Assembly: GCF_021117425.1 (NCBI RefSeq)
Contig: NZ_CP088298.1
Span: 2,976,001 to 3,040,000, forward strand
DNA: 64,000 nt
Origin: Brevibacterium zhoupengii
GTDB taxonomy: Bacteria > Actinomycetota > Actinomycetes > Actinomycetales > Brevibacteriaceae
Direction of reading: 5' to 3'
Every line of letters begins with the position of its first letter. The stretch's first letter is position 1. The position numbers and the translations under genes were made by a program. This document shows positions 19,308-28,467 of the stretch, one piece after another. The notes beneath the pieces are model-generated. The model saw only the letters and a program-made list of their open reading frames with translations, made no database searches and was not told the DNA's origin.

Positions 19308-20770
19308 AGTGAGGCCGCCAGGGCACGCAGGCGTGTGAGCGAGGAGTCCTTTCCGAGGATCTCCATGGACTCGAACAGCGGCGGTGAGACCTTGCGTCCG
19401 GACACGGCCACGCGCAGCGGACCGAAGGCCAGTCGCGGTTTGATCCCCATCTCGTCGACGAGCTTAGCCTGGAGCACACTGTGCAGGGTATCCGTGGTCC
19501 AGTCGTCGGTTCCCTCGAGGACCTCGATGGAAGCGGCGAGCACCTCGGGGGCCGAGTCCTTGAGAGTCTTGAGTCCGTCCTCGGCCATGGTCAGCTCGGA
19601 GTCGGGAGTGAACAGGAACGCCAGCAGGTCCGGAGCCTCGGCGAGAAGATTCATCCTCGTCTGCACGAGGGGTGCGGCCTGGTTGAGGACGTCCAGCTGA
19701 GCCTCCGATGGCTTCTCAGGAAGCACCTCGGCGGCCTGGAGATAGGGCACCAGACGGTCGCGGAAGTCATCGCCCTCGAGAAGTCGAATGTGGTCGGCGT
19801 TGATGGCCGTGGCCTTCTTCACGTCGAAGCGGGCCGGGTTGGGCAGGACATCGTGGATGTCGAAGGCCTCGACGAACTCCTTGACACTGAATACGTCGCG
19901 GTCGGGGCCGATCGACCAGCCGAGCAGGCCGAGGTAGTTGATCATGCCCTCGGGGATGAAACCGTTGTCGCGGTGGAGGAACAGGTTCGACTGCGGATCA
20001 CGCTTGGACAGCTTCTTGTTGCCGTCACCCATGACGTAGGGCAGGTGACCGAATTCGGGGGTCGCCTCGGCAACGCCGATGTCTTTGAGTGCTTCGTAGA
20101 GCACGACCTGGCGCGGGGTCGAGGACAGCAGGTCCTCGCCGCGCAGCACGTGGGTGATGCCCATGAGCGCGTCGTCGACGGGGTTGACCAGGGTGTACAG
20201 CGGCTGTCCGTTCGCGCGGACGACGACGTAGTCGGGAATGGTGCCGGCGCGGAAGGTGATTTCTCCGCGCACGAGGTCGGTGAAGGTGACGTCCTCGGCG
20301 GGCATGCGCACACGCCACACGGGTTCGCGGCCCTCGGCCTTGAAGCCGGCGATCTGTTCGGACGTGAGGTCGCGGTCGTAGCCGTCGTAGCCGAGCTTGG
20401 GGTCGCGTCCCGCGGCCTTGTGGCGAGCTTCGACCTCTTCGTTCGTCGAGTAGGACTCGTAGATGTGTCCAGCGGCCTTGAGCTTCTCGATGACACCCTG
20501 GTAGATCTCGCCGCGCTGGGACTGACGGTAGGGTCCGTCGGGTCCGCCGACATCGATGCCTTCGTCCCAGTCGAGGCCGAGCCACTTCATGGCCTCGACG
20601 ACCTGGCCGAAGCTCTCCTCGGAGTCACGTGCGGCGTCGGTGTCCTCGATGCGGAAGACGAACTTTCCGCCGGTGTGCTTCGCGTATGCCCAGTTGAACA
20701 GGGCGGTGCGGACCATGCCGACGTGCGGGGTGCCGGTGGGTGATGGGCAGAAACGAACTTTGACGCTCAC
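19304..20770 (-). CDS. gltX: Glutamyl-tRNA synthetase
   Basis: Charges tRNA-Glu, and probably tRNA-Gln, with glutamate. It is a class I synthetase of 488 residues: HIGH-type motif [11 protein letters not shown] (HVGM at residues 16-19) and KMSKS-type motif KKLSKRD near residue 255. The GTG start at 20770 is preceded by AAGGAC. The frame is open far upstream into the neighbouring gene but that part is not synthetase. The start overlap of pip and the two nearby tRNAs place the enzyme next to its substrates. The neighbouring FAH-family gene is a recurrent companion of gltX in actinobacteria. Confidence 0.95.
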   Translation of the reverse strand: MSVKVRFCPSPTGTPHVGMVRTALFNWAYAKHTGGKFVFRIEDTDAARDSEESFGQVVEAMKWLGLDWDEGIDVGGPDGPYRQSQRGEIYQGVIEKLKAAGHIYESYSTNEEVEARHKAAGRDPKLGYDGYDRDLTSEQIAGFKAEGREPVWRVRMPAEDVTFTDLVRGEITFRAGTIPDYVVVRANGQPLYTLVNPVDDALMGITHVLRGEDLLSSTPRQVVLYEALKDIGVAEATPEFGHLPYVMGDGNKKLSKRDPQSNLFLHRDNGFIPEGMINYLGLLGWSIGPDRDVFSVKEFVEAFDIHDVLPNPARFDVKKATAINADHIRLLEGDDFRDRLVPYLQAAEVLPEKPSEAQLDVLNQAAPLVQTRMNLLAEAPDLLAFLFTPDSELTMAEDGLKTLKDSAPEVLAASIEVLEGTDDWTTDTLHSVLQAKLVDEMGIKPRLAFGPLRVAVSGRKVSPPLFESMEILGKDSSLTRLRALAASL

Positions 20771-20885
20771 GGTAGTCCTTATGTCGTTTGATGGTGCGAG
20801 TCTGTGATGGTGCGAGTCTGTCGGCAGCGAACGGCGTGTGGTGCTGCACGTGTGTGCTGCAGTGCGCTGCCCGGTGGTGCTGGTC

Positions 20886-21692
20886 TCAGGCGTCCATGAC
20901 CATATTGGTGAGGACTCCGAGTCCCTCGATGGCGATGTCGACACGGTTGCCGGACACGATCTGCCCCACTCCGGCAGGGGTGCCGGTGAGGATGACGTCA
21001 CCGGGCAGCAGTGTGATGGTCTCGGACAGGTGTTCGATGAGGGTCGGGATGTCAAAGATGAAGTCGGCGGTGTTGCCGTCCTGCTTGAGCTCCCCGTCGA
21101 CCCAGGAACGGATGGAGAGGTCGTCGACGTCGAGTTCGGTTTCGATCCACGGGCCCAGCGGGCAGGAGGTGTCGAAGCCCTTGGCTCGTGACCACTGTTT
21201 GTCGGACTTCTGGATGTCGCGCATGGTCACATCATTGCCGCCGGTGTAGCCGAGGACGTAGTCGAAGGCGTTCTCTGCCTTCACACCCTTGGCGACGCGA
21301 CCGATGATGACGGCCAGTTCGGCTTCGTAGGACACGTATTCGCTGATGGAGGGCAGGCGAATCGGATCGCCGGGGCCGATGACCGCGGTGTTGGGCTTGA
21401 AGAAGGTCAGCGGGCTGACGGGCACTTCGTTGCCGAGCTCGGCGGCATGGTCGGCGAAGTTACGTCCCACGCCGATGACCTTCGAGCGCGGCAGGATCGG
21501 GCTGAGCAGACGAACGTCGTCGAATTTCAGCCGCTCACCCGTTGACTGGGCCGGAGCGAAGAAGGGGTCCTGGTCGAGAACGGCGAGACTGAGACCGGAC
21601 GTGTCCCACGTGCCGTCCTCAATCTGCGGCACGTCGCCTTCGACGACTCCGTATTTGGGTTCATCCTGGTGCACAAATCTGGCAATACGCAT
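20886..21692 (-). CDS. Fumarylacetoacetate hydrolase family protein
   Basis: Metal-dependent enzyme of the FAH superfamily (C-C bond hydrolase, isomerase or oxaloacetate decarboxylase), 268 residues. The metal-ligand region [10 protein letters not shown] follows the substrate loop [15 protein letters not shown], and [13 protein letters not shown] marks the C-terminal active-site strand. The start [11 protein letters not shown] lies just after the divergent promoter region shared with the helicase gene. The exact substrate cannot be read from sequence. The 115-base gap to gltX allows cotranscription. Confidence 0.85.
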   Translation of the reverse strand: MRIARFVHQDEPKYGVVEGDVPQIEDGTWDTSGLSLAVLDQDPFFAPAQSTGERLKFDDVRLLSPILPRSKVIGVGRNFADHAAELGNEVPVSPLTFFKPNTAVIGPGDPIRLPSISEYVSYEAELAVIIGRVAKGVKAENAFDYVLGYTGGNDVTMRDIQKSDKQWSRAKGFDTSCPLGPWIETELDVDDLSIRSWVDGELKQDGNTADFIFDIPTLIEHLSETITLLPGDVILTGTPAGVGQIVSGNRVDIAIEGLGVLTNMVMDA

Positions 21693-21765
21693 GTCCCCCA
21701 GTCTAGTCAGTCGGCCGGGCCGCTGACACACGGGCTTTCTGCGCTGGGACTGAGACACTTAAGAC

Positions 21766-24474
21766 ATGCCCGATTCCCCACACTTCGACCTGCACGCCAT
21801 CGCCGAGGGCCTACCCGCTGCGGCACTCATCGACCAGCTGGCGAGCGCGGCTGTCGGCAGAATCCCCCGCCTGGTCGTCGAAGCCCCGCCCGGAACCGGC
21901 AAGACCACACTGGTGCCGCCGCTCATTGCCGAGCATCTTCGCAGCTCAGCGGACGTACCGGGGCGAATCATCGTCACTCAGCCGCGACGCATGGCCGCTC
22001 GAGCAGGCGCCAGGCGGCTGGCGACGCTGACGGGGACCCGCCTCGGCGAGGACATCGGGTTCACGGTTCGCGGCGAGTCGCGGACCTCCGCGCGCACGCG
22101 GATCGAGTTCGTGACCACGGGAGTCCTGCTGGCCCGGCTGCTGCGCGATCCCGAATTGGCAGGTGTCTCGGCGGTCATCCTCGATGAGGTGCACGAACGT
22201 CACCTCGACACCGACCTGACCTTCGCACTGTGCCGGGAACTCGTCGATCTGCGTGAGGACCTTGGCCTCATCGTCATGTCAGCGACCCTGGACGCCACGC
22301 TGTGGGCACGACGCTTGGGAGCAGGTGACAGTGCCGGTGGGGCCGAGGCTCCGGCCACACTGCTCTCGGTGTCCGCCCAGGTCCATCCCCTCGAGGTCAG
22401 GTGGGCGCCCGCGAAGCAGCGGCCTCTGGACGCACGCGGTGTGACCTGGGACTTCCTCGATCATGTGGCGCGCACAACCGTCGATGCCCTGTCTGCGCAC
22501 ACGAGTGGGGACGTGCTCGTCTTTGCTCCCGGTGCCAGGGAGGTCGAGGAGATCGCCTCACGCATCGCGCGGTCCCTTCCCTCCGCACCGACGACTGAGG
22601 TTCACACCCTGCTCGGGCGCACCCCGGCCAAGGAGCAGGATGCGATCTTGAAACCGCAGGCCGCCGAGGTTGGCCGACGTCGGGTGATCGTCTCGACCTC
22701 GGTCTCGGAGTCGGCTCTCACGGTTCCCGGGGTGAGCATCGTCGTCGATTCGGGGCTGGCCAGGGGTCCCCGGTTGGACACGCGGCGTGGAATGTCTGGT
22801 CTGGTCACAACCCGGGAGTCCAAGGCCTCGGGCACCCAGCGTGCCGGTCGTGCTTCGAGGTTGGGCCCCGGCACGGTCTACCGGTGCCTGTCCGAATCCG
22901 ATTGGGCGAGCCTGCCCGAGCACACGCCGGCTGAGATTGCGACCTCCGACCTCACTTCGGCGGTGCTGACCCTCGCGGTGTGGGGTGGTGACACAGGCCT
23001 GCTGCCGGACCCGATGCCAGAGGGCCCCTACCGCCTGGCCGTGGACAATCTCGTGGCGCTCGGGGCAATCGAGGCGGCAGATCCGGATCAGGGGGCAGAT
23101 CCGGGTCAGGGTGCAGGGGCTGAGCGCGATGCAGGTGCCAAGGAGGCCTCGATCACGGTCACCGAGCTGGGGCGGGCCATCTCCCGGATCCCGGCCTCCG
23201 CGTGGTCGGCGCGAGGTCTCTTCGACGGAGCCGCAATGCTGTCCCCGGCAGCTGCCGCCGAGGCGATCGCTGTGATCGAATCCGAGCAGCGTGCCCCGGG
23301 TGCCGATCTTGTGGCCACCCTGCGCGAGCTGCGGCGCGGCAAGGACCGTCGATTCACCCAAGACGTGAAGCGCTTCGCCGGTTTGGCCGCGGAGTTCTCG
23401 AACCCGCAGGGTGCAGCGGATCAGGGTGCAGAAGCTCAGGGTTCGGCTCGGGGAGGGTCACTGAGTCCCGATGACCTGGGACTCGTCGTCGCCCTCGCTC
23501 ACCCGATGCAGATCGGGCGACTGCGCAGCTCCTCGGCCTCTGAGTATCTGCTGGCCTCGGGCACAGCCGCGACACTGCCGCGGAACTCCTCACTGCAGGG
23601 CAGCCCGTGGTTGGCGATCTCCGATGTCGGCCTTTCGGGCGGACGCGCAGTGATCAGAGCTGCTGTTGTCATCGACGAGGACACCGCGGAACTTGCGGGG
23701 GCTGGTCTGATGGCGACTGAGGAGACGGCGACGTTCGAGCAGGGCAAGGTCCGTGCGGTGCGCCGGACCCGCCTCGGCGGTATCGAACTCACCGCGACAC
23801 CGATCAAGGCGAGTCCGGAATTGGCCCGCTCGGCGATCGCAGCGTCGGTGCGTCAGCGCGGGGCCAGAGAGATTCTGCGACCCAGTGAGGCATTCGAGGA
23901 GCTGCGCTCGCGGCTGGGACTGCTGCACGCAGTCTATGGCGCGCCGTGGCCGGATGTGCGCTGGTCACAGCTGTCGCAGACGCTGACCCAGTGGTGCCCG
24001 GCAGCCCTGGACCGGGTCGCACGAGGAGCCGACCCGAGCAGAGTCGACCTCGTCTCCACGCTGCGGACTCTCCTGCCCTGGCCGCAGGCGTCGCGCCTCG
24101 ACGAACTGGTGCCGGTCAGTGTTGAGGTGCCCTCCGGTTCCCGAGTTCGCCTCGACTATCCCGATCCCGACCGAGTGGACTCGGAGTCCGATTCCGACCA
24201 GGGACCTGTGCTCGCGGTCAAGCTCCAGGAGTGTTTCGGTTGGCAGACGGCGCCGAGCGTGTGTGAGGGTCGAGTCCCGGTGGTGGTCCACCTGCTCTCC
24301 CCTGCCCGCCGACCGCTGGCGGTCACCAGCGACCTCGCCTCCTTCTGGGCCAACGCGTATTCCCACGTCAGAGCCGAGAACCGCGGCCGTTATCCGAAGC
24401 ATGCCTGGCCCGAGGATCCGCTCACAACACCCCCGATGCGCGGGACCAAGCGGTCTGGGACAATGAGGAGGTGA
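21766..24474 (+). CDS. hrpB: HrpB-type ATP-dependent RNA/DNA helicase
   Basis: A DExH superfamily 2 helicase of 902 residues: Walker A PPGTGKTT (residues 41-48), motif Ia TQPRRMAAR, DEVH box (residues 140-143), SAT motif VMSATLD, and motif VI QRAGRASRLGPGTVYR, followed by the HrpB C-terminal domain. Compared with E. coli HrpB the C-terminal half has two Gln/Ala-rich insertions (DQGADPGQGAGA near residue 445 and a similar one near 550). The role of HrpB proteins is poorly defined. The next gene overlaps it by four bases. Confidence 0.88.
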   Translation: MPDSPHFDLHAIAEGLPAAALIDQLASAAVGRIPRLVVEAPPGTGKTTLVPPLIAEHLRSSADVPGRIIVTQPRRMAARAGARRLATLTGTRLGEDIGFTVRGESRTSARTRIEFVTTGVLLARLLRDPELAGVSAVILDEVHERHLDTDLTFALCRELVDLREDLGLIVMSATLDATLWARRLGAGDSAGGAEAPATLLSVSAQVHPLEVRWAPAKQRPLDARGVTWDFLDHVARTTVDALSAHTSGDVLVFAPGAREVEEIASRIARSLPSAPTTEVHTLLGRTPAKEQDAILKPQAAEVGRRRVIVSTSVSESALTVPGVSIVVDSGLARGPRLDTRRGMSGLVTTRESKASGTQRAGRASRLGPGTVYRCLSESDWASLPEHTPAEIATSDLTSAVLTLAVWGGDTGLLPDPMPEGPYRLAVDNLVALGAIEAADPDQGADPGQGAGAERDAGAKEASITVTELGRAISRIPASAWSARGLFDGAAMLSPAAAAEAIAVIESEQRAPGADLVATLRELRRGKDRRFTQDVKRFAGLAAEFSNPQGAADQGAEAQGSARGGSLSPDDLGLVVALAHPMQIGRLRSSSASEYLLASGTAATLPRNSSLQGSPWLAISDVGLSGGRAVIRAAVVIDEDTAELAGAGLMATEETATFEQGKVRAVRRTRLGGIELTATPIKASPELARSAIAASVRQRGAREILRPSEAFEELRSRLGLLHAVYGAPWPDVRWSQLSQTLTQWCPAALDRVARGADPSRVDLVSTLRTLLPWPQASRLDELVPVSVEVPSGSRVRLDYPDPDRVDSESDSDQGPVLAVKLQECFGWQTAPSVCEGRVPVVVHLLSPARRPLAVTSDLASFWANAYSHVRAENRGRYPKHAWPEDPLTTPPMRGTKRSGTMRR

Positions 24475-25409
24475 CTCTCGCCGCCTCCCTGACTGCTGAT
24501 GGCACCGACATGCTCGGTGCTGCGATCAGCGCACTCACGTGGCGAGTTCTGCGCGATGGGCACGCAGCGAGGATTGCGGAGAGGACCGATGCGCACCTCG
24601 CCCGCCGGCTCAGGGGCGAGAAGCACCCGGTCGAGGATTTCCTGTTCACCTACTATCCGTTCAAAGCGGGTCAGTTGGCCAAGTGGAATCCCGGCCCCGG
24701 GGTGCAGCTCGAGTTGGCCACCGAGGCCGACCGGACCTACTTCGACCGTCGCTGGTACACAACGAATCCTGCCGGAACGATCGCCGAGGTGGATGTCGAG
24801 TCCTGGCGCAGCGACCGTGGCGATGGTGCGAAGTTCATTGCCTCGCTGCTCCAGTCGACCCTGCGTCGGGAGGCGAACTTCGGGTGCTTCGGCATTCACG
24901 AATGGGCAATGGTCTACAAACTCAGCGAGGAGCAGCGTCGCCATCAGCAGGTGCCGCTGCGGCTGAGCCATGAGGCCACCGATGCCGTCGTCGAAGGTCA
25001 CCGGATCCAGTGCTCACATCACGACGCGTTTCGTTTCTTCACCGAACCTGCCCGGCCGCGGAATACTCTCCAGCCCACCCGCGAGTCCATGGTGGCCAAC
25101 GAGCAGCCCGGCTGCCTGCACGCGGGAATGGACCTGTACAAATGGGCGATGAAGATCGGGCCCATCGCCCCCTCCGACCTCGTCGTCGACTGCTTCGACC
25201 TGGCCCTGGACATCCGCACCCTCGACATGGAGGCCTCGCCCTATGACCTGCGCGGTTGGGGCTACGGTGTCGTCGCCATCGAAACCGCCGAGGGCAAGGC
25301 CGAATACATGGTTCGCCAGAGAGCCTTCTCCGAACGGGCCCAGGCTCTGCGACAACGACTGCTCAACTCCTTGGCTGCAGTTGGGGTCCACGCCAGAGAG
25401 TCTGACTGA
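24471..25409 (+). CDS. Conserved protein of unknown function, coupled to hrpB
   Basis: A 312-residue soluble protein, mostly hydrophilic, with several Trp/Tyr-rich blocks (FLFTYYPFKAGQLAKWNPGP, GCFGIHEWAMVYKL, LHAGMDLYKWAMK) and a conserved CSHHDAFRFF. Relatives in actinobacteria carry the label 3-methyladenine DNA glycosylase, but I see no helix-hairpin-helix or AAG-type motif, so I do not adopt it. The GTG at 24471 overlaps the hrpB stop (GTGA), implying translational coupling. An in-frame ATG at 24510 is an alternative start. Confidence 0.75.
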   Translation: MTLAASLTADGTDMLGAAISALTWRVLRDGHAARIAERTDAHLARRLRGEKHPVEDFLFTYYPFKAGQLAKWNPGPGVQLELATEADRTYFDRRWYTTNPAGTIAEVDVESWRSDRGDGAKFIASLLQSTLRREANFGCFGIHEWAMVYKLSEEQRRHQQVPLRLSHEATDAVVEGHRIQCSHHDAFRFFTEPARPRNTLQPTRESMVANEQPGCLHAGMDLYKWAMKIGPIAPSDLVVDCFDLALDIRTLDMEASPYDLRGWGYGVVAIETAEGKAEYMVRQRAFSERAQALRQRLLNSLAAVGVHARESD

Positions 25410-25520
25410 AGGCAGCGCCGACCGATAGAGTGCCCGCCCCACCCGAGGCCGGGCACCGGCAAAGTGCACACAGTGTGGACCGCGGTGAGTCGCCGGCCCC
25501 TGCCTGCATAGGATTGCGGT

Positions 25521-26573
25521 GTGCGTGCAATCGTCTATGAAGAGTTCTCTGTCCTCCCCCAGCTGAGAGACATCGAGTCCCCCTCCACTCCCACCGCCGG
25601 TGTCGTCATCGACGTCGAAGCCACCGGCGTCTGCCGCAGCGATCATCACGCGTGGTCAGGCCACGACTCCACGATCTCCTTGCCCCATGTGCCCGGCCAT
25701 GAGCTGGTCGGTCACATCGCCTCGGCGGGTCCCGAGGTCACAGCCTTCGCAGTCGGCCAGCGCGTGACCGTGCCCTTCGTGTGCGGCTGCGGGAGCTGCC
25801 GGTGGTGCCTGAGCGGTAATGCTCAGGTGTGCCCGAATCAGACTCAACCCGGCTTCACCCACTTCGGTTCCTGGGCGGACCAGGTGGTCATCCACAATGC
25901 CGATGCCAACCTCATCGCGGTTCCCGACGATCTGCCCGCCTCGGCGATGGTCGGACTCGGGTGCCGTTTCGCCACCGCATTCCACGGGCTGAGGGTGCGG
26001 GCGAACCTCAGTGCCGGTGAGACGGTCGCGGTCTTCGGCTGCGGCGGGGTGGGCCTGTCGGCGATCATGATCGCCCGGGCCATCGGCGCCCAGGTTGTCG
26101 CCGTCGATGTCAGCGATGCCGCACTCGAGCGAGCCCGCCAGCATGGAGCGGTGCACACGGTCAACGCCTCTGGCAAGAACCCGACCCAGCTGTCCGCCGA
26201 GGTGGTCGCACAGTTCTCAGTCAAGTGTCCCGATGGTGTGGCCGTGAGCGTGGATGCGCTGGGCCGCGAGGACACGATCGCTGCCGGGATCGCCTCACTG
26301 GCACCCTTGGGCCGTCATGTCCAGATCGGACTGCTGTCCGCTCCACCGGTGATCGACGTGGGACGTGTCATCGGCCTCGAACTCAGCGTCCTCGGCTCCC
26401 ATGGGATGGCCGCGGCCGAATACCCGGAGATGCTGGACCTCGTCATCGACGGCAGACTCCGCCCGCAGGACCTGGTCACGAACGTCATCGGTCTTGAAGA
26501 CGCCCCTGCGGCCATGGAGATGCTGGGCTCGAACACCGGCTCAGGAATGACCATCATCGACCTGAGCCGCTGA
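25521..26573 (+). CDS. Zinc-dependent alcohol dehydrogenase family protein
   Basis: Medium-chain dehydrogenase/reductase of 350 residues. Catalytic zinc ligands are C38 (CRSDHH) and H60/E61 (GHE). The structural zinc lobe is C90-x2-C93-x2-C96-x7-C104. The Rossmann motif GCGGVGLSA is near residue 174. The cofactor is probably NAD(H), since an acidic residue (VVAVDVSD) follows beta-2. It starts with GTG at 25521. The substrate is unknown. It stands alone, with 111 bases upstream holding no other gene. Confidence 0.85.
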   Translation: MRAIVYEEFSVLPQLRDIESPSTPTAGVVIDVEATGVCRSDHHAWSGHDSTISLPHVPGHELVGHIASAGPEVTAFAVGQRVTVPFVCGCGSCRWCLSGNAQVCPNQTQPGFTHFGSWADQVVIHNADANLIAVPDDLPASAMVGLGCRFATAFHGLRVRANLSAGETVAVFGCGGVGLSAIMIARAIGAQVVAVDVSDAALERARQHGAVHTVNASGKNPTQLSAEVVAQFSVKCPDGVAVSVDALGREDTIAAGIASLAPLGRHVQIGLLSAPPVIDVGRVIGLELSVLGSHGMAAAEYPEMLDLVIDGRLRPQDLVTNVIGLEDAPAAMEMLGSNTGSGMTIIDLSR

Positions 26574-26618
26574 GCTCGGCGGCCCGACCCGCCAGATCTG
26601 CGCCGGTGGTATGCCGGG

Positions 26619-27053
26619 TCAGCCTTCCTGCAGGGCTGAGCGCATCGAGGATGCCAGATCCTCAATCAGCGCAGCGTCACCGCGCACGCCCGGTTCGAAC
26701 GGCAGCCGCAGCCGGTCCTTGTTCTTGTCCCGATAGCGCGGGATGAGGTGCATGTGGAAGTGGAACACCGTCTGCCAGGCGTCCTTGCCACAGCAGTTGA
26801 GCAGGTTGACCCCGTCCACGCCCCACGCCTCGAAGACGTGCTTGGCGATGCGCTGTGACTCGATGGCCACCTCGGCGAGATCAGCCGGCGGGATGTCGCG
26901 CAGATCGGTGCTGTGACGCTTGGGAACGACGAGCAGATGCCCGTCGGAGCCCGGTTGGATGTCCATGAATGCGTAGGTCGTCTCAGTTTCAGCAACCTTC
27001 GCACTCGGCACGTCACCTGCGACGATCCCGCAGAACAGGCAGTCCTGGCTCAT
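26619..27053 (-). CDS. HIT-family nucleotide hydrolase/transferase
   Basis: A 144-residue histidine-triad protein, probably hydrolysing nucleoside phosphoramidates or dinucleoside polyphosphates. The triad HFHMHLIP places histidines at 98, 100 and 102. The N-terminal C5-x2-C8 pair resembles the zinc site of the HinT branch. It starts 7 bases after the maltokinase-cap-like gene and is probably last in the thyX transcription unit. Confidence 0.9.
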   Translation of the reverse strand: MSQDCLFCGIVAGDVPSAKVAETETTYAFMDIQPGSDGHLLVVPKRHSTDLRDIPPADLAEVAIESQRIAKHVFEAWGVDGVNLLNCCGKDAWQTVFHFHMHLIPRYRDKNKDRLRLPFEPGVRGDAALIEDLASSMRSALQEG

Positions 27054-27060
27054 CGGTGCA

Positions 27061-27639
27061 TCACACCATCACTGCGAGCACGACCGGAGCTTCCTGACCG
27101 GTCCAGCGGCCCAGGAGCAGTCCCGCGTCAGATCCTTCAGCGGGAGAGTCGAGGTTGAGCTCATACAGCACCTGCACGTCTTCGGCGCCGGCCAAAGGTC
27201 CCGTGCCCCAGGCATGAGCCACATCGGTGATCTCGTCGATTCGGTTGCCCTCAGCGTCGACGCGGTACTGCTTTGCCGAGGTTCCGGCGGTGGCGATCGC
27301 GTGGTCCAGTCGCTGCCGGAAGAGCGGGTCGCCCATCCCGTCATAGACCCAGCGCGCGCCGAGGATGGAATGTTCCATGGTCGAGACCAGGTGCTTGTCG
27401 GCACCGGCCAGCTCCGCACCACGGTAAGTCAGCGGCACCTGGAAGACACGGTCACCGGCGGCCACGATATGAATCTCGGCGCCAACCTTGCCTTCCGGAT
27501 CATCGAATCGGTAGGACGTGACCTTCGTCAAGGACTCCGGAGCCACATCGACCTCGGCTGCCCATGACTGCTTGGACAGCCATGCAGAGATGACGTCGAG
27601 TTTTCCAGGGTTGAGTTCGGCGCTGTAGATGTCAGCCAT
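27061..27639 (-). CDS. Maltokinase N-terminal cap-like domain protein
   Basis: A 192-residue cytoplasmic protein beginning MADIYSAELNPGKLDVISAW, which resembles the cap domain found at the N-terminus of actinobacterial maltokinases, here without any kinase domain. Further shared segments are SYRFDDPEGKVGAEIHI and VFQVPLTYRGAEL. The start follows the thyX stop by one base, and the HIT gene follows 7 bases after its stop. The role of stand-alone caps is not known. The first 30 codons of the longer open frame lie in thyX and are excluded. Confidence 0.65.
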   Translation of the reverse strand: MADIYSAELNPGKLDVISAWLSKQSWAAEVDVAPESLTKVTSYRFDDPEGKVGAEIHIVAAGDRVFQVPLTYRGAELAGADKHLVSTMEHSILGARWVYDGMGDPLFRQRLDHAIATAGTSAKQYRVDAEGNRIDEITDVAHAWGTGPLAGAEDVQVLYELNLDSPAEGSDAGLLLGRWTGQEAPVVLAVMV

Positions 27640-27640
27640 G

Positions 27641-28426
27641 TCATGCCTTCCGGGTCCCGGGGATCCATTCCCCGTCGACCACTTCATAGTCGGAGAAGAT
27701 CGCTGGGGCCTCTTCGCGCATGGCCTCACCGATCTTGTTGAACACGAGACGGATCTCTTCCTCTGCCCCCTTGGCGGTGCGCATCTCGATGACGTGACGC
27801 AGGGAGCGCAGGTTCGCGGTGTAGACGATGCCGGTGGCCAGGCCCTCGGGTGCGAAACGGCGCATGAAGGAAGTCATGTGCTTCTTGTGGGAGAACTTGG
27901 TGCTGGCTTCGTCGAGTTCGAAGTGCTCGGCCATCCACTTCTGGTGCTCTTCGAGGGTGTCGAGGACCTTGAGGGAGCGTTCCATGAGCTCCGAGTCCTC
28001 ACGTGCCCATTCGGGGAACCAGAACGGAATGTCGGCCAGGCGCACGTAGCGCAGGGATTCCTGCGAGAACGCGGATCCGGCGCGGTGACGGATGAGTTCG
28101 TGGGTGAGCACCCGTGAGACGTTGTGGAGGACGAAGGTGAAGTTCGCGTGTTCGAGCACCGATCCGTGCTGGGAGGCGATGACGTTGCCCAGGTACTGGG
28201 CCGAGTCGGTGCGCACGCGCGACACGTTCGGGTTCAGTCCCGGCTCCCACGAGCGGTAGCACATGCGTCCGGAGAACTCGAGCAGATCCTCGGCGTCGGG
28301 AGAATCGGCCTCTTCGACACGGTCGGCCCAGGTAGTTCCGCCCACCTCGTCGAGGTATGTCCTCATCGATTCCCAGTCGATGCTGGGTTTTGCGAGCAGT
28401 TCTACGGATGGTTCGACCTGGCGCAT
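27641..28426 (-). CDS. thyX: Flavin-dependent thymidylate synthase
   Basis: Makes dTMP from dUMP using methylene-tetrahydrofolate and FAD. The 261 residues contain the ThyX signature start RHR at 113-115, but the serine that normally sits after seven residues comes after eight (S124), giving RHRAGSAFSQES. The QHGSVLEHANFTF block upstream is typical of the family. The start is at MRQVEP, after AAGGAG; an in-frame ATG 13 codons upstream lacks a site. It is followed after one base by the cap-like gene. No thyA is visible in this window. Confidence 0.9.
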   Translation of the reverse strand: MRQVEPSVELLAKPSIDWESMRTYLDEVGGTTWADRVEEADSPDAEDLLEFSGRMCYRSWEPGLNPNVSRVRTDSAQYLGNVIASQHGSVLEHANFTFVLHNVSRVLTHELIRHRAGSAFSQESLRYVRLADIPFWFPEWAREDSELMERSLKVLDTLEEHQKWMAEHFELDEASTKFSHKKHMTSFMRRFAPEGLATGIVYTANLRSLRHVIEMRTAKGAEEEIRLVFNKIGEAMREEAPAIFSDYEVVDGEWIPGTRKA

Positions 28427-28467
28427 GGCTCTCCTTGTGCAGGGTATGGCTTGATTGATTCCCAATC

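Noticed and set aside
24471..25409. Annotation as 3-methyladenine DNA glycosylase
   Set aside because: The label exists for relatives, but I see none of the motifs of the AlkA, Tag or AAG families.
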